Below, piece after piece: positions 34,384 through 41,774 of a stretch of 64,000 nucleotides of DNA. A program made the translations under genes and the position numbers. Every line of letters begins with the position of its first letter. Position 1 is the stretch's first letter. The notes beneath the pieces are model-generated. The model was not told the origin of the DNA. It made no database searches and worked only from the letters and a program-made list of their open reading frames with translations. Source of the stretch: Anaerolineales bacterium (GTDB taxonomy: Bacteria; Chloroflexota; Anaerolineae; Anaerolineales; Villigracilaceae); assembly GCA_030834895.1 (NCBI GenBank), contig JAUQXA010000062.1:1-64000 (forward strand), in the 5' to 3' direction.

Positions 34384-34755
34384 ATGTCCAAGAGAAATGT
34401 CGTTCATGTTGAGATTCCCGCCGCAAATGTGGATGCTGCGGCAAAGTTCTATCAGGGCTTATTCGGCTGGAAAATTCAGCCCGTCCCTGAGATGAATTAC
34501 ACCATGTGGGAGGCGGCTGACGGCACCGGTGGTGGCATCCCCGAGGTCAACGCCGATAATCCTGCGGGGCAGGTACTGGTTTATATTGCCAGCGATGACA
34601 TCGAAGCCGATTTGAAGAAGGTTGAACAACTTGGCGGCAAAGTCCTCCATCCAAAGACTGAGATTCCCGGAATGGGTTGGTTTGGGATTCTCAAAGACCC
34701 AACGGGCAATGTATTGGGACTGTACACCAGCATGAATCCCGATTTCAACAAGTAG
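34384..34755 (+). CDS. VOC family protein (glyoxalase-like), first gene of the palindrome-controlled unit
   Basis: The start is ATG 34384 with AAGGAG 7-8 nt upstream. The 123-aa protein is a compact two-repeat VOC domain: VVHVEIPAANVDAAAKFYQGLFGW and VLVYIASDDIEADLKKVEQLGGKVL, ending DPTGNVLGLYTS. Candidate metal ligands are His7-type (NVVHVE) and a terminal acidic residue is missing, so it may be non-metal or bind another ligand. The family includes antibiotic-binding and lyase enzymes. Downstream gene starts 9 bp after the stop. Confidence 0.7.
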   Translation: MSKRNVVHVEIPAANVDAAAKFYQGLFGWKIQPVPEMNYTMWEAADGTGGGIPEVNADNPAGQVLVYIASDDIEADLKKVEQLGGKVLHPKTEIPGMGWFGILKDPTGNVLGLYTSMNPDFNK

Positions 34756-34764
34756 GAGGTTGAT

Positions 34765-35052
34765 ATGGCTGTCGCTGAACCATTCCTGACCCTTCACCCT
34801 GATTCGAAAAAGCAGGGCGTGCGCATCGAGAAAGCCAAGTACGATGTCATGCGAACTGCCATCCTCGAGAACCTGCAGCGGCACGGCGCGATGACGTTTT
34901 CACGGCTCGGCGCGTTGATCGAAGACCTCATGCAGGGTAATTTCGACGGCTCGGTCATGTGGTACTACACCACGGTCAAATTGGACCTGGAGGCGCGCGG
35001 CGAGGTTCGGCGTGTGCCCGGGTCGAAGCCGCAATTGATCGAAGCCTGTTGA
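34765..35052 (+). CDS. DUF6958-like small winged-helix-type protein
   Basis: The 95-aa protein has the layout I know from DUF6958: KYDVMRTAILENLQRHGAMTFSRLGALI, then GSVMWYYTTVKLDLEARGEVRRVPG. The predicted helices and a terminal beta-wing suggest a winged-helix DNA-binding or protein-binding fold. It follows the VOC gene at 9 bp with an AGGAGG ribosome-binding site and is repeatedly found beside VOC genes in other genomes as far as I recall. Function is not known. Confidence 0.55.
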   Translation: MAVAEPFLTLHPDSKKQGVRIEKAKYDVMRTAILENLQRHGAMTFSRLGALIEDLMQGNFDGSVMWYYTTVKLDLEARGEVRRVPGSKPQLIEAC

Positions 35053-35076
35053 CGGCAATCAACCAAAGGAGAAGAT

Positions 35077-35448
35077 ATGGAACTAGGCGCATTTTCAATT
35101 AGTCTGGCAGTCAAAGATATTGGAGCATCGAAGGCTTTTTACGAAAAGCTTGGCTTCAAGGTCTTCGGAGGAGACATTTCGCAAAACTGGCTGATCCTGA
35201 AGAACGGCGATTGCATCGTTGGCTTGTTTCAGGGAATGTTCGAAAAGAACCTCCTGACCTTTAACCCTGGTTGGGACGGCAACGCCCGCAAGCTCGATAC
35301 CTTCACGGATGTGCGCGAATTACAGCGCCAGTTGAAGGCGCAAGGTGTGGAGTTCCAGACCGAGGCGAACGAGAGCGCAACAGGACCTGCCCATTTTGTC
35401 GTGGCGGACCCTGACGGGAACCCAATCCTCGTTGATCAGCATGTATAG
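35077..35448 (+). CDS. VOC family protein (glyoxalase/bleomycin-resistance-like)
   Basis: The 123-aa VOC protein starts MELGAFSISLAVKDIGASKAFYEKLGF and ends HFVVADPDGNPILVDQH, typical of the glyoxalase/bleomycin/extradiol superfamily. A ribosome-binding site AAAGGAG lies 5-6 nt upstream of ATG 35077, and it is 24 bp behind the DUF6958-like gene, so it likely belongs to the same transcript from 34317. Its substrate is not predictable; low similarity to the first VOC gene excludes recent duplication. Confidence 0.7.
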   Translation: MELGAFSISLAVKDIGASKAFYEKLGFKVFGGDISQNWLILKNGDCIVGLFQGMFEKNLLTFNPGWDGNARKLDTFTDVRELQRQLKAQGVEFQTEANESATGPAHFVVADPDGNPILVDQHV

Positions 35449-35575
35449 ATGGACCAGGGCGAGTATCCCCTGACGTCATGGAAACCATAATACAAAAGCT
35501 AAATTGATCAATACTGTATCTTCTGGCTGCCTATAGTAAAATACTCTTACTAAATAAGAAGAATGGAACATTCAT

Positions 35576-36061
35576 ATGAGAAAAATAGTAACTTTTCTTT
35601 GGTTTAACGACCAGGCAAAAGAAGCGGTAGATCTTTATGTATCGCTGTTTGAAAATGCAAAAATAATAAACACATCGTATCTCACAGAGTCAGTGGCAAA
35701 AGCAGCCGGAAAGAAACCTGGAGATGTATCAGCAATAGACTTTGAACTGAATGGCCAAAACTTTACTGCGCTAAATGGTGGTCCGATGTTTACTTTTAGT
35801 GAGGCTATCTCAATATTGGCAAACTGCAAAACTCAGGAAGAGATTGATCATCTTTGGGAAGTGCTATCTGAAGGAGGCGAAATAATTTCGTGTGGCTGGC
35901 TCAAGGACAAATATGGTTTGACATGGCAGATTACCCCGGAAAGCCTAGACATCATGATGCGTGATCCAGACACTGCTAAAGCTGATCGGGTTGGCGCTGC
36001 TATGCTTAGTATGAGTAAACTGAATATAAGCGAACTCGAAAAAGCCTACAAAGGCGAATAA
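35576..36061 (+). CDS. PhnB-like VOC protein, A+T-rich
   Basis: The 161-aa protein is of the PhnB/3-demethylubiquinone methyltransferase-like VOC type: KIVTFLWFNDQAKEAVDLYVSLFENAKI, FTALNGGPMFTFSEAISI, and the CGWLKDKYGLTWQITP motif. Members have no proven methyltransferase activity. Codon use is richer in A+T than the neighbouring genes, hinting at horizontal origin. It is followed 7 bp later by the ABM-like gene. The upstream 127 bp are AT-rich but a confident promoter pair is not visible. Confidence 0.75.
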   Translation: MRKIVTFLWFNDQAKEAVDLYVSLFENAKIINTSYLTESVAKAAGKKPGDVSAIDFELNGQNFTALNGGPMFTFSEAISILANCKTQEEIDHLWEVLSEGGEIISCGWLKDKYGLTWQITPESLDIMMRDPDTAKADRVGAAMLSMSKLNISELEKAYKGE

Positions 36062-36068
36062 TAGGTAT

Positions 36069-36515
36069 ATGCTTAATAAATCCGACGAAGAAATCCGCAA
36101 AAGCATCAAGCACTTCGAAGAATCACTCCCCGAAAGTGAGCGCAATCCCGACACCCAGGAAGACACCGAGCATCTCATTGAACGCGCAGCCCAGCCTCCC
36201 CAACCTTCCATCTACGCAATGACTGGAAAACTGCAGGCTCAGCCTGGCAAACGGGCTGTGCTTGTGGACATTCTATTGCGCGCCGCAAAAGTGGTCTCCA
36301 CTTTGCACGGATGCCGTTCCTATATCGTGCTGGAAGATGTGCAGGATGAATCTGCTGTATGGGTTTTTGAAATGTGGGATGACAAGGAATCCCATGATGT
36401 CTCGTTGCGCGATGAGAAGGTGAGGGGATTGATTGCTGAGGCAATGCCGATCCTTGCAGGAGCGCCCAGTGGAAGTGAGTTACGTGTTGCAGGCGGACAT
36501 GGAGTGAATTTGTAA
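36069..36515 (+). CDS. ABM-fold (antibiotic biosynthesis monooxygenase-like) protein
   Basis: The 148-aa protein has an N-terminal acidic, helical extension (about 1-45) and a C-terminal ferredoxin-like ABM domain (about 48-140): MTGKLQAQPGKRAVLVDILLRAA, GCRSYIVLEDVQDESAVWVFEMWDDKESHDVSL. ABM domains include quinol or polyketide oxygenases and heme-degrading enzymes; no His/Asn heme motif is evident. It starts 7 bp after the PhnB-like gene, so the two form one unit. The ribosome-binding site is weak. Confidence 0.6.
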   Translation: MLNKSDEEIRKSIKHFEESLPESERNPDTQEDTEHLIERAAQPPQPSIYAMTGKLQAQPGKRAVLVDILLRAAKVVSTLHGCRSYIVLEDVQDESAVWVFEMWDDKESHDVSLRDEKVRGLIAEAMPILAGAPSGSELRVAGGHGVNL

Positions 36516-36522
36516 ACTGCGC

Positions 36523-36551
36523 TTGACGCATATACCCCGCAGTGGTATCCT
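36523..36551 (+). promoter_or_regulatory. Promoter of the aminotransferase leader
   Basis: TTGACG (36523-36528) and TATCCT (36546-36551) are separated by 17 bp. The expected start of transcription (about 36558) coincides with the leader ATG at 36560, so the leader peptide would be translated from a leaderless or near-leaderless mRNA. Confidence 0.6.
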
Positions 36552-36559
36552 TGCGCGCA

Positions 36560-36670
36560 ATGTTTAGCCCAATCATCGTTGACAATAATACCAATCGTAC
36601 TACCCGCACTCATTCCGTGACGGGACGTTGGTATTTGCCAGATGAGCAGCAACAGACTCAATCATCGTAA
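36560..36670 (+). CDS. 36-codon leader peptide upstream of the aminotransferase
   Basis: An ATG at 36560 opens a 36-codon frame (too short for usual gene callers) that starts MFSPIIVDNN, continues with a Thr/Arg-rich part (TNRTTRTH) and then GRWYLPDEQQQ, ending TAA at 36668. There is no Shine-Dalgarno site, but the promoter places the transcript start within a few bases of the ATG. A terminator hairpin begins 16 bp after the stop. CGGGACGT (36621-36628) just before the Trp codon can pair (7 of 8) with the terminator's ACGCCCCG arm. This is the anatomy of an amino-acid-sensing attenuator; which residue is sensed (Thr/Arg or Trp/Tyr) is undecided. Confidence 0.5.
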   Translation: MFSPIIVDNNTNRTTRTHSVTGRWYLPDEQQQTQSS

Positions 36671-36685
36671 AGCAGGTAAAACCAG

Positions 36686-36714
36686 ACGCCCCGAAACCTC
36701 GGGGCGTTATTTTT
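36686..36714 (+). terminator. Attenuator terminator before the aminotransferase gene
   Basis: ACGCCCCGA (36686-36694) pairs perfectly with TCGGGGCGT (36699-36707) around an AACC loop and is followed by TATTTTTAT. It lies downstream of a promoter and short ORF but about 95 bp upstream of the gene, which marks it as conditional rather than as the end of the ABM unit. Confidence 0.8.
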
Positions 36715-36721
36715 ATATCTA

Positions 36722-36788
36722 CCCCCACCCGTCCTATCGGACACCCTCCCCCATTTTCCTTGAAAATGGGGGAGGGACGGGGAGGGGG
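36722..36788 (+). repeat. Long palindromic repeat just upstream of the aminotransferase RBS
   Basis: CCCTCCCCCATTTTC (36744-36758) and GAAAATGGGGGAGGG (36762-36776) are a perfect 15-bp inverted repeat with a CTT loop. Outer parts CCCCC-A-CCCGTCC (from 36722) and GGACGGGG-A-GGGGG (to 36788) extend it imperfectly. The ribosome-binding site AAAAGGAG follows 3 bases later. It looks like a mobile palindromic element of the CCCTCCCCCATTTTC type rather than a terminator, since no T-run follows; as RNA it would form a very stable hairpin beside the ribosome-binding site. Confidence 0.7.
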
Positions 36789-36807
36789 ACTAAAAGGAGA
36801 AATCATC

Positions 36808-38112
36808 ATGTCCATCTCGAACACCACCCCTGTTTTCGCAGTTGACGAGAAGAATCTTGTCCCGGTCAGCGACCATCTCAAGGCAATGGCGGACATTCCG
36901 CCTTCACGCATGTTCCTGATTAATAAGTCGTTGAAGGTCTATGTGGAGAAGAATCCAGGCGCGAAGATCTTCGATGCCTCACAAGGCGATGGCGGTGCGT
37001 CCCTGCCTGGCGTGCCGAAGGCGATTTTGGAGCGCGCCTCGCAACTCCAGATCGAGCACGGGACCGCCTACGATATGCCCTACGGGACCGATGCCTACCG
37101 CAAGTCGGTCATCGAGAAATACTGGAAGCTGGACTCATCCTCTGGCTGGGGACCTGCCAACGTGCTTGGCACTGCGGGCGGACGTGATGCGCTGGTCAAG
37201 GCGTATCAGGCGATGATGGCTCTCGGTCACGGACGGCAGGGTGACCTCATCATGGTTTCACGCGTCCCGTGGATATCCTATAACTGGGGACCGTACGGCG
37301 TCGGGGCGAACGTGCTTTGGGCTCCCGGCGACCCCGCTCAGGGTTGGATGTACACCGAAGATGCCATCCGCGAGAGCGTCAAGTTTGCCGAGTCGAAAGG
37401 ACGGAAGATCGCAGGTCTGGTCATCACCAATCCCGACAACCCCACAGGTTTGACCATCGCCGTCGAGAAGCAGGTATCGCTTGCCAAAGCCGCGCTCGAA
37501 GCGGGTGTGGCGTTCGTCCTCTTCGACTGGATGTACCACTACGTGACCGACGAGTCGCCGATGGATTTGAACTCCTTCCTCAAGTTCTTCACCCCCGAAG
37601 AACGCAAGCGGATCATGTTCCTCGATGGGTTGACCAAGTCGCTGGGCGCTTCGAACATCCGCAACTGCCATTTGATCGCGGATGAGAGCGTCATCAAGTT
37701 CATCGTGGCGCGTGCGTCGCACACGGTCATGCCGCCTTTCTACGCGCTGGCGATTGCGATGGCGGCGTACGAAATGGGCTACCTCGAAGCCGCGAAGACC
37801 ATCATCGAGCCGACCAACGCCAGCCGCATCGTCTTGAAGAAACTGCTCGCCGAGAGCGGAATGCAGCACATCATCGGCAAGGGCTATTATGCTTTCATGA
37901 ACGTGGGCGAATTCCTCAAAGCCAAAGGCTGGGCAGACAGCGAACCCCTCGGACAATACCTCGCCGAAAACCACGGTGTCGCCATCGTGCCTGGCGCGTT
38001 CTTCTCCCCCTTCGGCGGTGACTGGGTCCGCTTCTCGTACGCCACGCCTGCCGAACGAACAGAAGGTGCGTTCAAGAGGATGGTGGAAGGTTTGGAGAGT
38101 TTGAAGAAGTAG
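36808..38112 (+). CDS. PLP-dependent class I/II aminotransferase
   Basis: The start is ATG 36808 with AAAAGGAG upstream. The 434-aa fold-type I aminotransferase has TAGGRDALVKAYQAM, NPDNPTG (substrate/PLP Asn), FDWMYHYV (Asp-x-x-Tyr pair for the pyridine ring), the Lys motif LDGLTKSLGASN, and a C-terminal Arg (VRFSYATP) for the carboxylate. It resembles aspartate/aromatic aminotransferases, but the substrate is not clear. Expression is probably controlled by the leader at 36523-36714. A strong terminator follows. Confidence 0.8.
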   Translation: MSISNTTPVFAVDEKNLVPVSDHLKAMADIPPSRMFLINKSLKVYVEKNPGAKIFDASQGDGGASLPGVPKAILERASQLQIEHGTAYDMPYGTDAYRKSVIEKYWKLDSSSGWGPANVLGTAGGRDALVKAYQAMMALGHGRQGDLIMVSRVPWISYNWGPYGVGANVLWAPGDPAQGWMYTEDAIRESVKFAESKGRKIAGLVITNPDNPTGLTIAVEKQVSLAKAALEAGVAFVLFDWMYHYVTDESPMDLNSFLKFFTPEERKRIMFLDGLTKSLGASNIRNCHLIADESVIKFIVARASHTVMPPFYALAIAMAAYEMGYLEAAKTIIEPTNASRIVLKKLLAESGMQHIIGKGYYAFMNVGEFLKAKGWADSEPLGQYLAENHGVAIVPGAFFSPFGGDWVRFSYATPAERTEGAFKRMVEGLESLKK

Positions 38113-38119
38113 GTTGATG

Positions 38120-38162
38120 AAAACGAAAGAGGAAAGAACCAACTCCTTTCCTCTTTCGTTTT
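38120..38162 (+). terminator. Strong intrinsic terminator after the aminotransferase
   Basis: A perfect 17-bp stem runs from AAAACGAAAGAGGAAAG (38120-38136) to CTTTCCTCTTTCGTTTT (38146-38162). The A- and T-runs on its two sides allow it to act for both strands, so it may also end the small minus-strand gene at 38203. Confidence 0.9.
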
Positions 38163-38202
38163 GTGTTGATTGGTTCAAAAGATTTGAACTGCCAATTAAG
38201 TT

Positions 38203-38505
38203 TTATGATACTTTTCCCTGTTTTTGCCTTAGCATTTCGCTCTCTAATAATTCCAAATCCAAACCATTTTGAATTGCTCTGGCTATTAACTGATTCTTTC
38301 TTGCCTCTAACTGGCTTTCGAGTTCATTTATATCTAAGTGTTCAAACATGATTTTCATTAATTCCGAACGAAATTCTAAAATCTCAGAAGAATTCATCAA
38401 GACATTTAAGTCTCGGACTAAATCGTCTGCTTTTTCGGAGAACACTCTTGTTTTATAAATGACTATATCTAAATAGGGCTCGTCACCTTTACCACCTGCT
38501 GACAT
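38203..38505 (-). CDS. Hypothetical A+T-rich protein of 100 aa
   Basis: The product is mainly helical (SSEILEFRSELMKIMFEHLDINELESQLEARKNQL described in part as a coiled-coil-like segment, about residues 40-75) with an N-terminal strand DIVIYKTRVF. No family is recognised. GAGGTG lies 6 nt before the ATG. It is flanked by terminators or intergenic DNA and is much richer in A+T than its neighbours, so it may be a horizontally acquired cargo gene. It could also be a small regulator of the adjacent fusion enzyme, for which there is no evidence. Confidence 0.5.
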   Translation of the reverse strand: MSAGGKGDEPYLDIVIYKTRVFSEKADDLVRDLNVLMNSSEILEFRSELMKIMFEHLDINELESQLEARKNQLIARAIQNGLDLELLESEMLRQKQGKVS

Positions 38506-38602
38506 GTTTTCACCTCACTTTTGTTGATGGTTTTATTCTAAACCAATTTTCACTTCTTTCTTGAGTTTTATCAATTGCCAATCTTAACCTAGGAATCATC
38601 TT

Positions 38603-41419
38603 ATGCCTCAAAAATTCGCCGACAAATATCACCTCGCCGTTGAACAGTCCATCAAGGAGAAGCCCCAAAGCGGACTCAGCGGTTTCGAGCAGGAATGGAA
38701 CATGCTCGATGAAAGCTTGCGCCCGCTGTTGAACGTGGGCGCGGGTCCCAATCAGCAGTCCTTTGTGGACTACCTGCGCGCCGAGTGCATCCCGCCGTGG
38801 CAGAAGCAATTCAGCCAGTTGGAAGTCTTCCACTGGATGATCGAATGGGCGACGCGCCCGTACTACCATCCGCGTGGCGCGATCTACGAAGCCCGCCTGA
38901 TGGAAGCCGCCCTCATCAATGCCCTGCACAAGGCAGGCTCCACCTTTGGGGAACGGCTCTACTATTGGCATGGCAACCTGCTCTACCTGACCGATGTTGG
39001 GCATGGCTCCGTCCCAGGCAGTTGGGGAATTGCCAAGCGGCGCTATCTCGAAAAATGCGTTGACCTGTACGGCGAGTCGCTTGCCACTACGGGCATCCAC
39101 GCCAACCTGTCCCTGCCCGACCCGCTCTTCGCCTGGGACTTCATGCACCTGCCCGCCCGTGAGCGCAGCGGCAAACACCTTGATGATTTCAAGTCCGAGT
39201 TTTACATCACCGCCACGCGCTTGCTGCGTGCTTTCTCCGCCCTCTTCATTGCGACCAACGCTTCGACCCCTATGAAGGCTCAAGTCAGGGATGGACATGC
39301 GGTGGTGGTGCTGACCGAGTTCGACTCCGTCCGCAACATGACCTTCCCCAATCCGCCTGCGATAGACCTCCCCGATTTGTATCGCTCGTACAACGATTAT
39401 CTGCAAATTTCCTATGATCTTGTCCGCACTGGAATCCGCTTCGGCAACAACAACTGGACACCCGTCCGCGCGCGCTCGTTTGCCGACCCCGTCGAGAGGA
39501 TCATCTCAACGACCAGCGACCAGCTCACAGCGTTGTACAAGCGCGGCTTGTTCGCGGCGGGGCAGTCCACTCCTCCCGAAGAGATGGCGCTCCAAATCGA
39601 AAGACAGAATCTGATGGCGCGAATCAACCTGCCGATGGGTCGTGTGGAAGTCCGCACCGACGAGGGCGGTCACAGCCTCGACCTCGACATTGCCAACCTG
39701 ACCTTCAAGCATCTCCTGCTCCTGCGGATTTATTCCGACCCGCAGTTCGCGCGCGCTTTCCGTTATGACCGCGAGGACATCACCCGCGCCCGCGCCAACG
39801 AAAACCTCGCCGCCCAATTTGGGATGCGCGCCGAGATCGCCAACCCGTTCACGGGGAAGCCGATTGCCATGCGCGAGTTTCTCAAGTGGACGTTGAAGGA
39901 ACTCAGGCCGATGGCTGAAGCCTTGAACTTGTGGGCTGACCTCACGCCGCTGGTTGAGATGGCGGACGGGGCGCGTAACACTGCCGAGAAGATGCGCGCC
40001 CGCCTGCAAACTGAAGTGGACGAAAAAGGCGAAGTCCCGCTGGAGGTTTTGAAGGAACTGCACTTCGAGCGTGAGGCGCAGGTCAAGGCGGACGTGGAAC
40101 GGATCGCCGCTGAATACGGTTCACTCGGCGAGGAGTCAGCCAAGATCGCGGAATTCCTCCAGCGCGGACGCGACTCGGCACGCGAGATTCCCAACGCGCC
40201 AATTCAATTCCGTCCGCGCACACAAGCGGTGATCGAGGTTTCGTATCCCGACAAGACCAGCGAAATCCTCGATCTTGCCCAGCAGCTGATTCGTATTCCG
40301 TCGGTCACGGCTTGCCCCGACGAGCGGCTGGACGAAGTCCATCGGGCGGGTTCGCTGGTGGATGATTATTTGCGGAACGCTGGACTGGATGTAAAGTATT
40401 ACGACGGGAAGTATCCCGCGGTGTATGCGACGTTCCCTGAGTCGAAGGTCGAAGGTCAAAAGTCGCCGATTTTATTGACTGGGCATTTTGACGTGGTTGA
40501 ACCTGAGCCTGATGATTCCCAATTTATTCCAAGAATAGACGGCGATTATCTCTGGGGTCGCGGCGCGGCGGATATGAAGACCGTCGTCGCAACCTACATG
40601 GTTTGGATGAAGGATATGATGGCTTCTCGTCGGGGCGACCCGTCGGGTCGCCCGTACCCCAACATCGCTCTGATGTTGGTCGGTAACGAAGAGAACGGCG
40701 AAGCTGAAGCCTGGGGCACGCCGTATGTTTTGAAGGATTTGGATTTGAATCCCGCGTTGTTCGTCGCAGGTGAGCGGACAGGCGAAAAAGGGACAGAGTT
40801 GTTCGGTGAAATCTGCCCTGAGAATCGCGGCGTGATGCGCTTTGACGTGATCGCGCGCGGCACAAAAGGTCACAGTGGATTGGCTGGCTCTGCCGACTTG
40901 AGTGAGCGATTGATCGTCGCCCGCGCAGCGTTGAGCGAAATCTTTGCCAAACATCTCACGCTGAAATCATCCGACGGCTGGCAGTCACAGGCGAAGTTCC
41001 CGTTCATCAACGTCGGAACGGTTGGTGTGTACAACGTCACTGCCGCCGAAGGAATTTTGGGCGTGGAAATTCGTCCAATTCCGCAGGATGACACTTTCAA
41101 GATGAAGGATGAAATCCTCGCTTATTGCGAAGCCAACGGACTCGAACTCCGCATGAACGTGATGGAAAACGGTGTGGCTTGCGATCCGCAAAATCCCGCG
41201 CTGCTGGCTTTGATTCAGTCAGTGAAAAACGCTTCGGGCGAAGAATCAAGGATCGGGCGCAAACTCCCAGGCACGAGCGCAAGGTTCGCCCCAGGTGGAC
41301 AGGCAGTCGTCTGGGGACAGACGGGCATTGGTCCGCACGCAAAGGATGAGCGGCATTACATCCCCAGCATCGAGCTATATTATAAATCGCTGAACGAGTT
41401 GGCAAAGTTATGGAAGTAA
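38603..41419 (+). CDS. Fusion of a glutamate-cysteine ligase-like domain and an M20 peptidase
   Basis: The 938-aa chain contains two catalytic parts. Residues 1 to about 515 resemble GCS2/EgtA-type carboxylate-amine ligases: GFEQEWN (metal/ATP acidic motif), GIHANLSLP, TEFDSVRNMTFP and GRVEVRTDEGG. Residues about 550-938 form an M20 metallopeptidase: TGHFDVV (His628), LWGRGAADMK, GNEENGEAEAWG, a dimerisation lid, and the final RHYIPSIELYY. In glutathione-like pathways a ligase makes and a peptidase breaks gamma-glutamyl or peptide bonds, so the two may act on one metabolite. An in-frame RRGDPSGRPY (676-685), encoded by a palindrome, interrupts the M20 part. The natural substrate is unknown. 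Confidence 0.75.
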   Translation: MPQKFADKYHLAVEQSIKEKPQSGLSGFEQEWNMLDESLRPLLNVGAGPNQQSFVDYLRAECIPPWQKQFSQLEVFHWMIEWATRPYYHPRGAIYEARLMEAALINALHKAGSTFGERLYYWHGNLLYLTDVGHGSVPGSWGIAKRRYLEKCVDLYGESLATTGIHANLSLPDPLFAWDFMHLPARERSGKHLDDFKSEFYITATRLLRAFSALFIATNASTPMKAQVRDGHAVVVLTEFDSVRNMTFPNPPAIDLPDLYRSYNDYLQISYDLVRTGIRFGNNNWTPVRARSFADPVERIISTTSDQLTALYKRGLFAAGQSTPPEEMALQIERQNLMARINLPMGRVEVRTDEGGHSLDLDIANLTFKHLLLLRIYSDPQFARAFRYDREDITRARANENLAAQFGMRAEIANPFTGKPIAMREFLKWTLKELRPMAEALNLWADLTPLVEMADGARNTAEKMRARLQTEVDEKGEVPLEVLKELHFEREAQVKADVERIAAEYGSLGEESAKIAEFLQRGRDSAREIPNAPIQFRPRTQAVIEVSYPDKTSEILDLAQQLIRIPSVTACPDERLDEVHRAGSLVDDYLRNAGLDVKYYDGKYPAVYATFPESKVEGQKSPILLTGHFDVVEPEPDDSQFIPRIDGDYLWGRGAADMKTVVATYMVWMKDMMASRRGDPSGRPYPNIALMLVGNEENGEAEAWGTPYVLKDLDLNPALFVAGERTGEKGTELFGEICPENRGVMRFDVIARGTKGHSGLAGSADLSERLIVARAALSEIFAKHLTLKSSDGWQSQAKFPFINVGTVGVYNVTAAEGILGVEIRPIPQDDTFKMKDEILAYCEANGLELRMNVMENGVACDPQNPALLALIQSVKNASGEESRIGRKLPGTSARFAPGGQAVVWGQTGIGPHAKDERHYIPSIELYYKSLNELAKLWK
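40633..40653 (+). repeat. Palindromic repeat inserted inside a coding sequence
   Basis: GGGCGACCC-GTC-GGGTCGCCC is a perfect 9-bp inverted repeat encoding most of the peptide RRGDPSGRPY in the M20 domain. It resembles the intergenic GTAGGGGCG palindrome at 842-868. The peptide lies in a solvent-exposed loop position between helix WMKDM and strand NIALMLVGNEE, where an insertion is tolerable. Confidence 0.7.
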
Positions 41420-41431
41420 TACGCACTCAGT

Positions 41432-41502
41432 TGTGATTCCCTGAGCGGAGCGAAGGGTCTCTACCTTGGAATCCGAGGTTCTTCGCTTCGCTCAGAACGA
41501 CA
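41432..41502. repeat. Interspersed palindromic repeat, copy 3
   Basis: Ends TGATTCCCTGAGCG and CTTCGCTCAGAACGACA are inverted relatives, and the interior contains GCGAAGGGTCTC and GAGGTTCTTCGCTTCG, also found at 27965-28098 and, reversed, at 24924-25003. It fills the gap between the convergent GCL/M20 and Smr genes. No protein is encoded. Confidence 0.7.
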
Positions 41503-41519
41503 CTTCGTAACATTAGTTC

Positions 41520-41774
41520 TTAAAACTTGAAATGGATGAAAATCCGTCCGAAGTTTTTATCGTCCTTTTCGACGCGATGATACAACTTCTTGATGTGTCC
41601 CTGATTTAGAAACCGCAGAACTTTCTTCTTGAGTTGTCCGCTTCCCTTGCCAGGGATGATCTCCACCAGTTCGATTTTTCGGTCAATAGCCTCTTCCACA
41701 ATGCGATTGAGTTCCGCATCGATTTCCCTGCCGCGGTTATAAATTTTATGCAGGTCAAGTTTGAGCTTTGCCAT
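41520..41774 (-). CDS. Smr-domain protein (84 aa)
   Basis: The small protein has the Smr (small MutS-related) pattern: LDLHKIYNRGREIDAELNRIV (the LDLH motif), VEIIPGKGSGQLKKKVLRFL (the GKGSG element, usually HGKGSG) and a C-terminal strand GRIFIHFK. Smr domains bind or nick DNA or act on RNA in ribosome rescue. Its ATG overlaps the upstream histidine phosphatase stop by one base, showing the order dual-specificity phosphatase-histidine phosphatase-Smr in a single unit with rarA. Confidence 0.7.
   Translation of the reverse strand: MAKLKLDLHKIYNRGREIDAELNRIVEEAIDRKIELVEIIPGKGSGQLKKKVLRFLNQGHIKKLYHRVEKDDKNFGRIFIHFKF

Noticed and set aside
36560..36714. T-box or SAM-type riboswitch before the aminotransferase
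   Set aside because: No T-box sequence, specifier-loop layout or SAM-riboswitch core is present; the short ORF with a terminator fits attenuation better.
37258..38178. Minus-strand open frame of 306 codons
   Set aside because: It is a shadow of the aminotransferase gene and has no ribosome-binding site or family motifs.
38510..39406. Minus-strand open frame of 298 codons
   Set aside because: It is antisense to the GCL-like domain, whose motifs are clear; the antisense frame has none.
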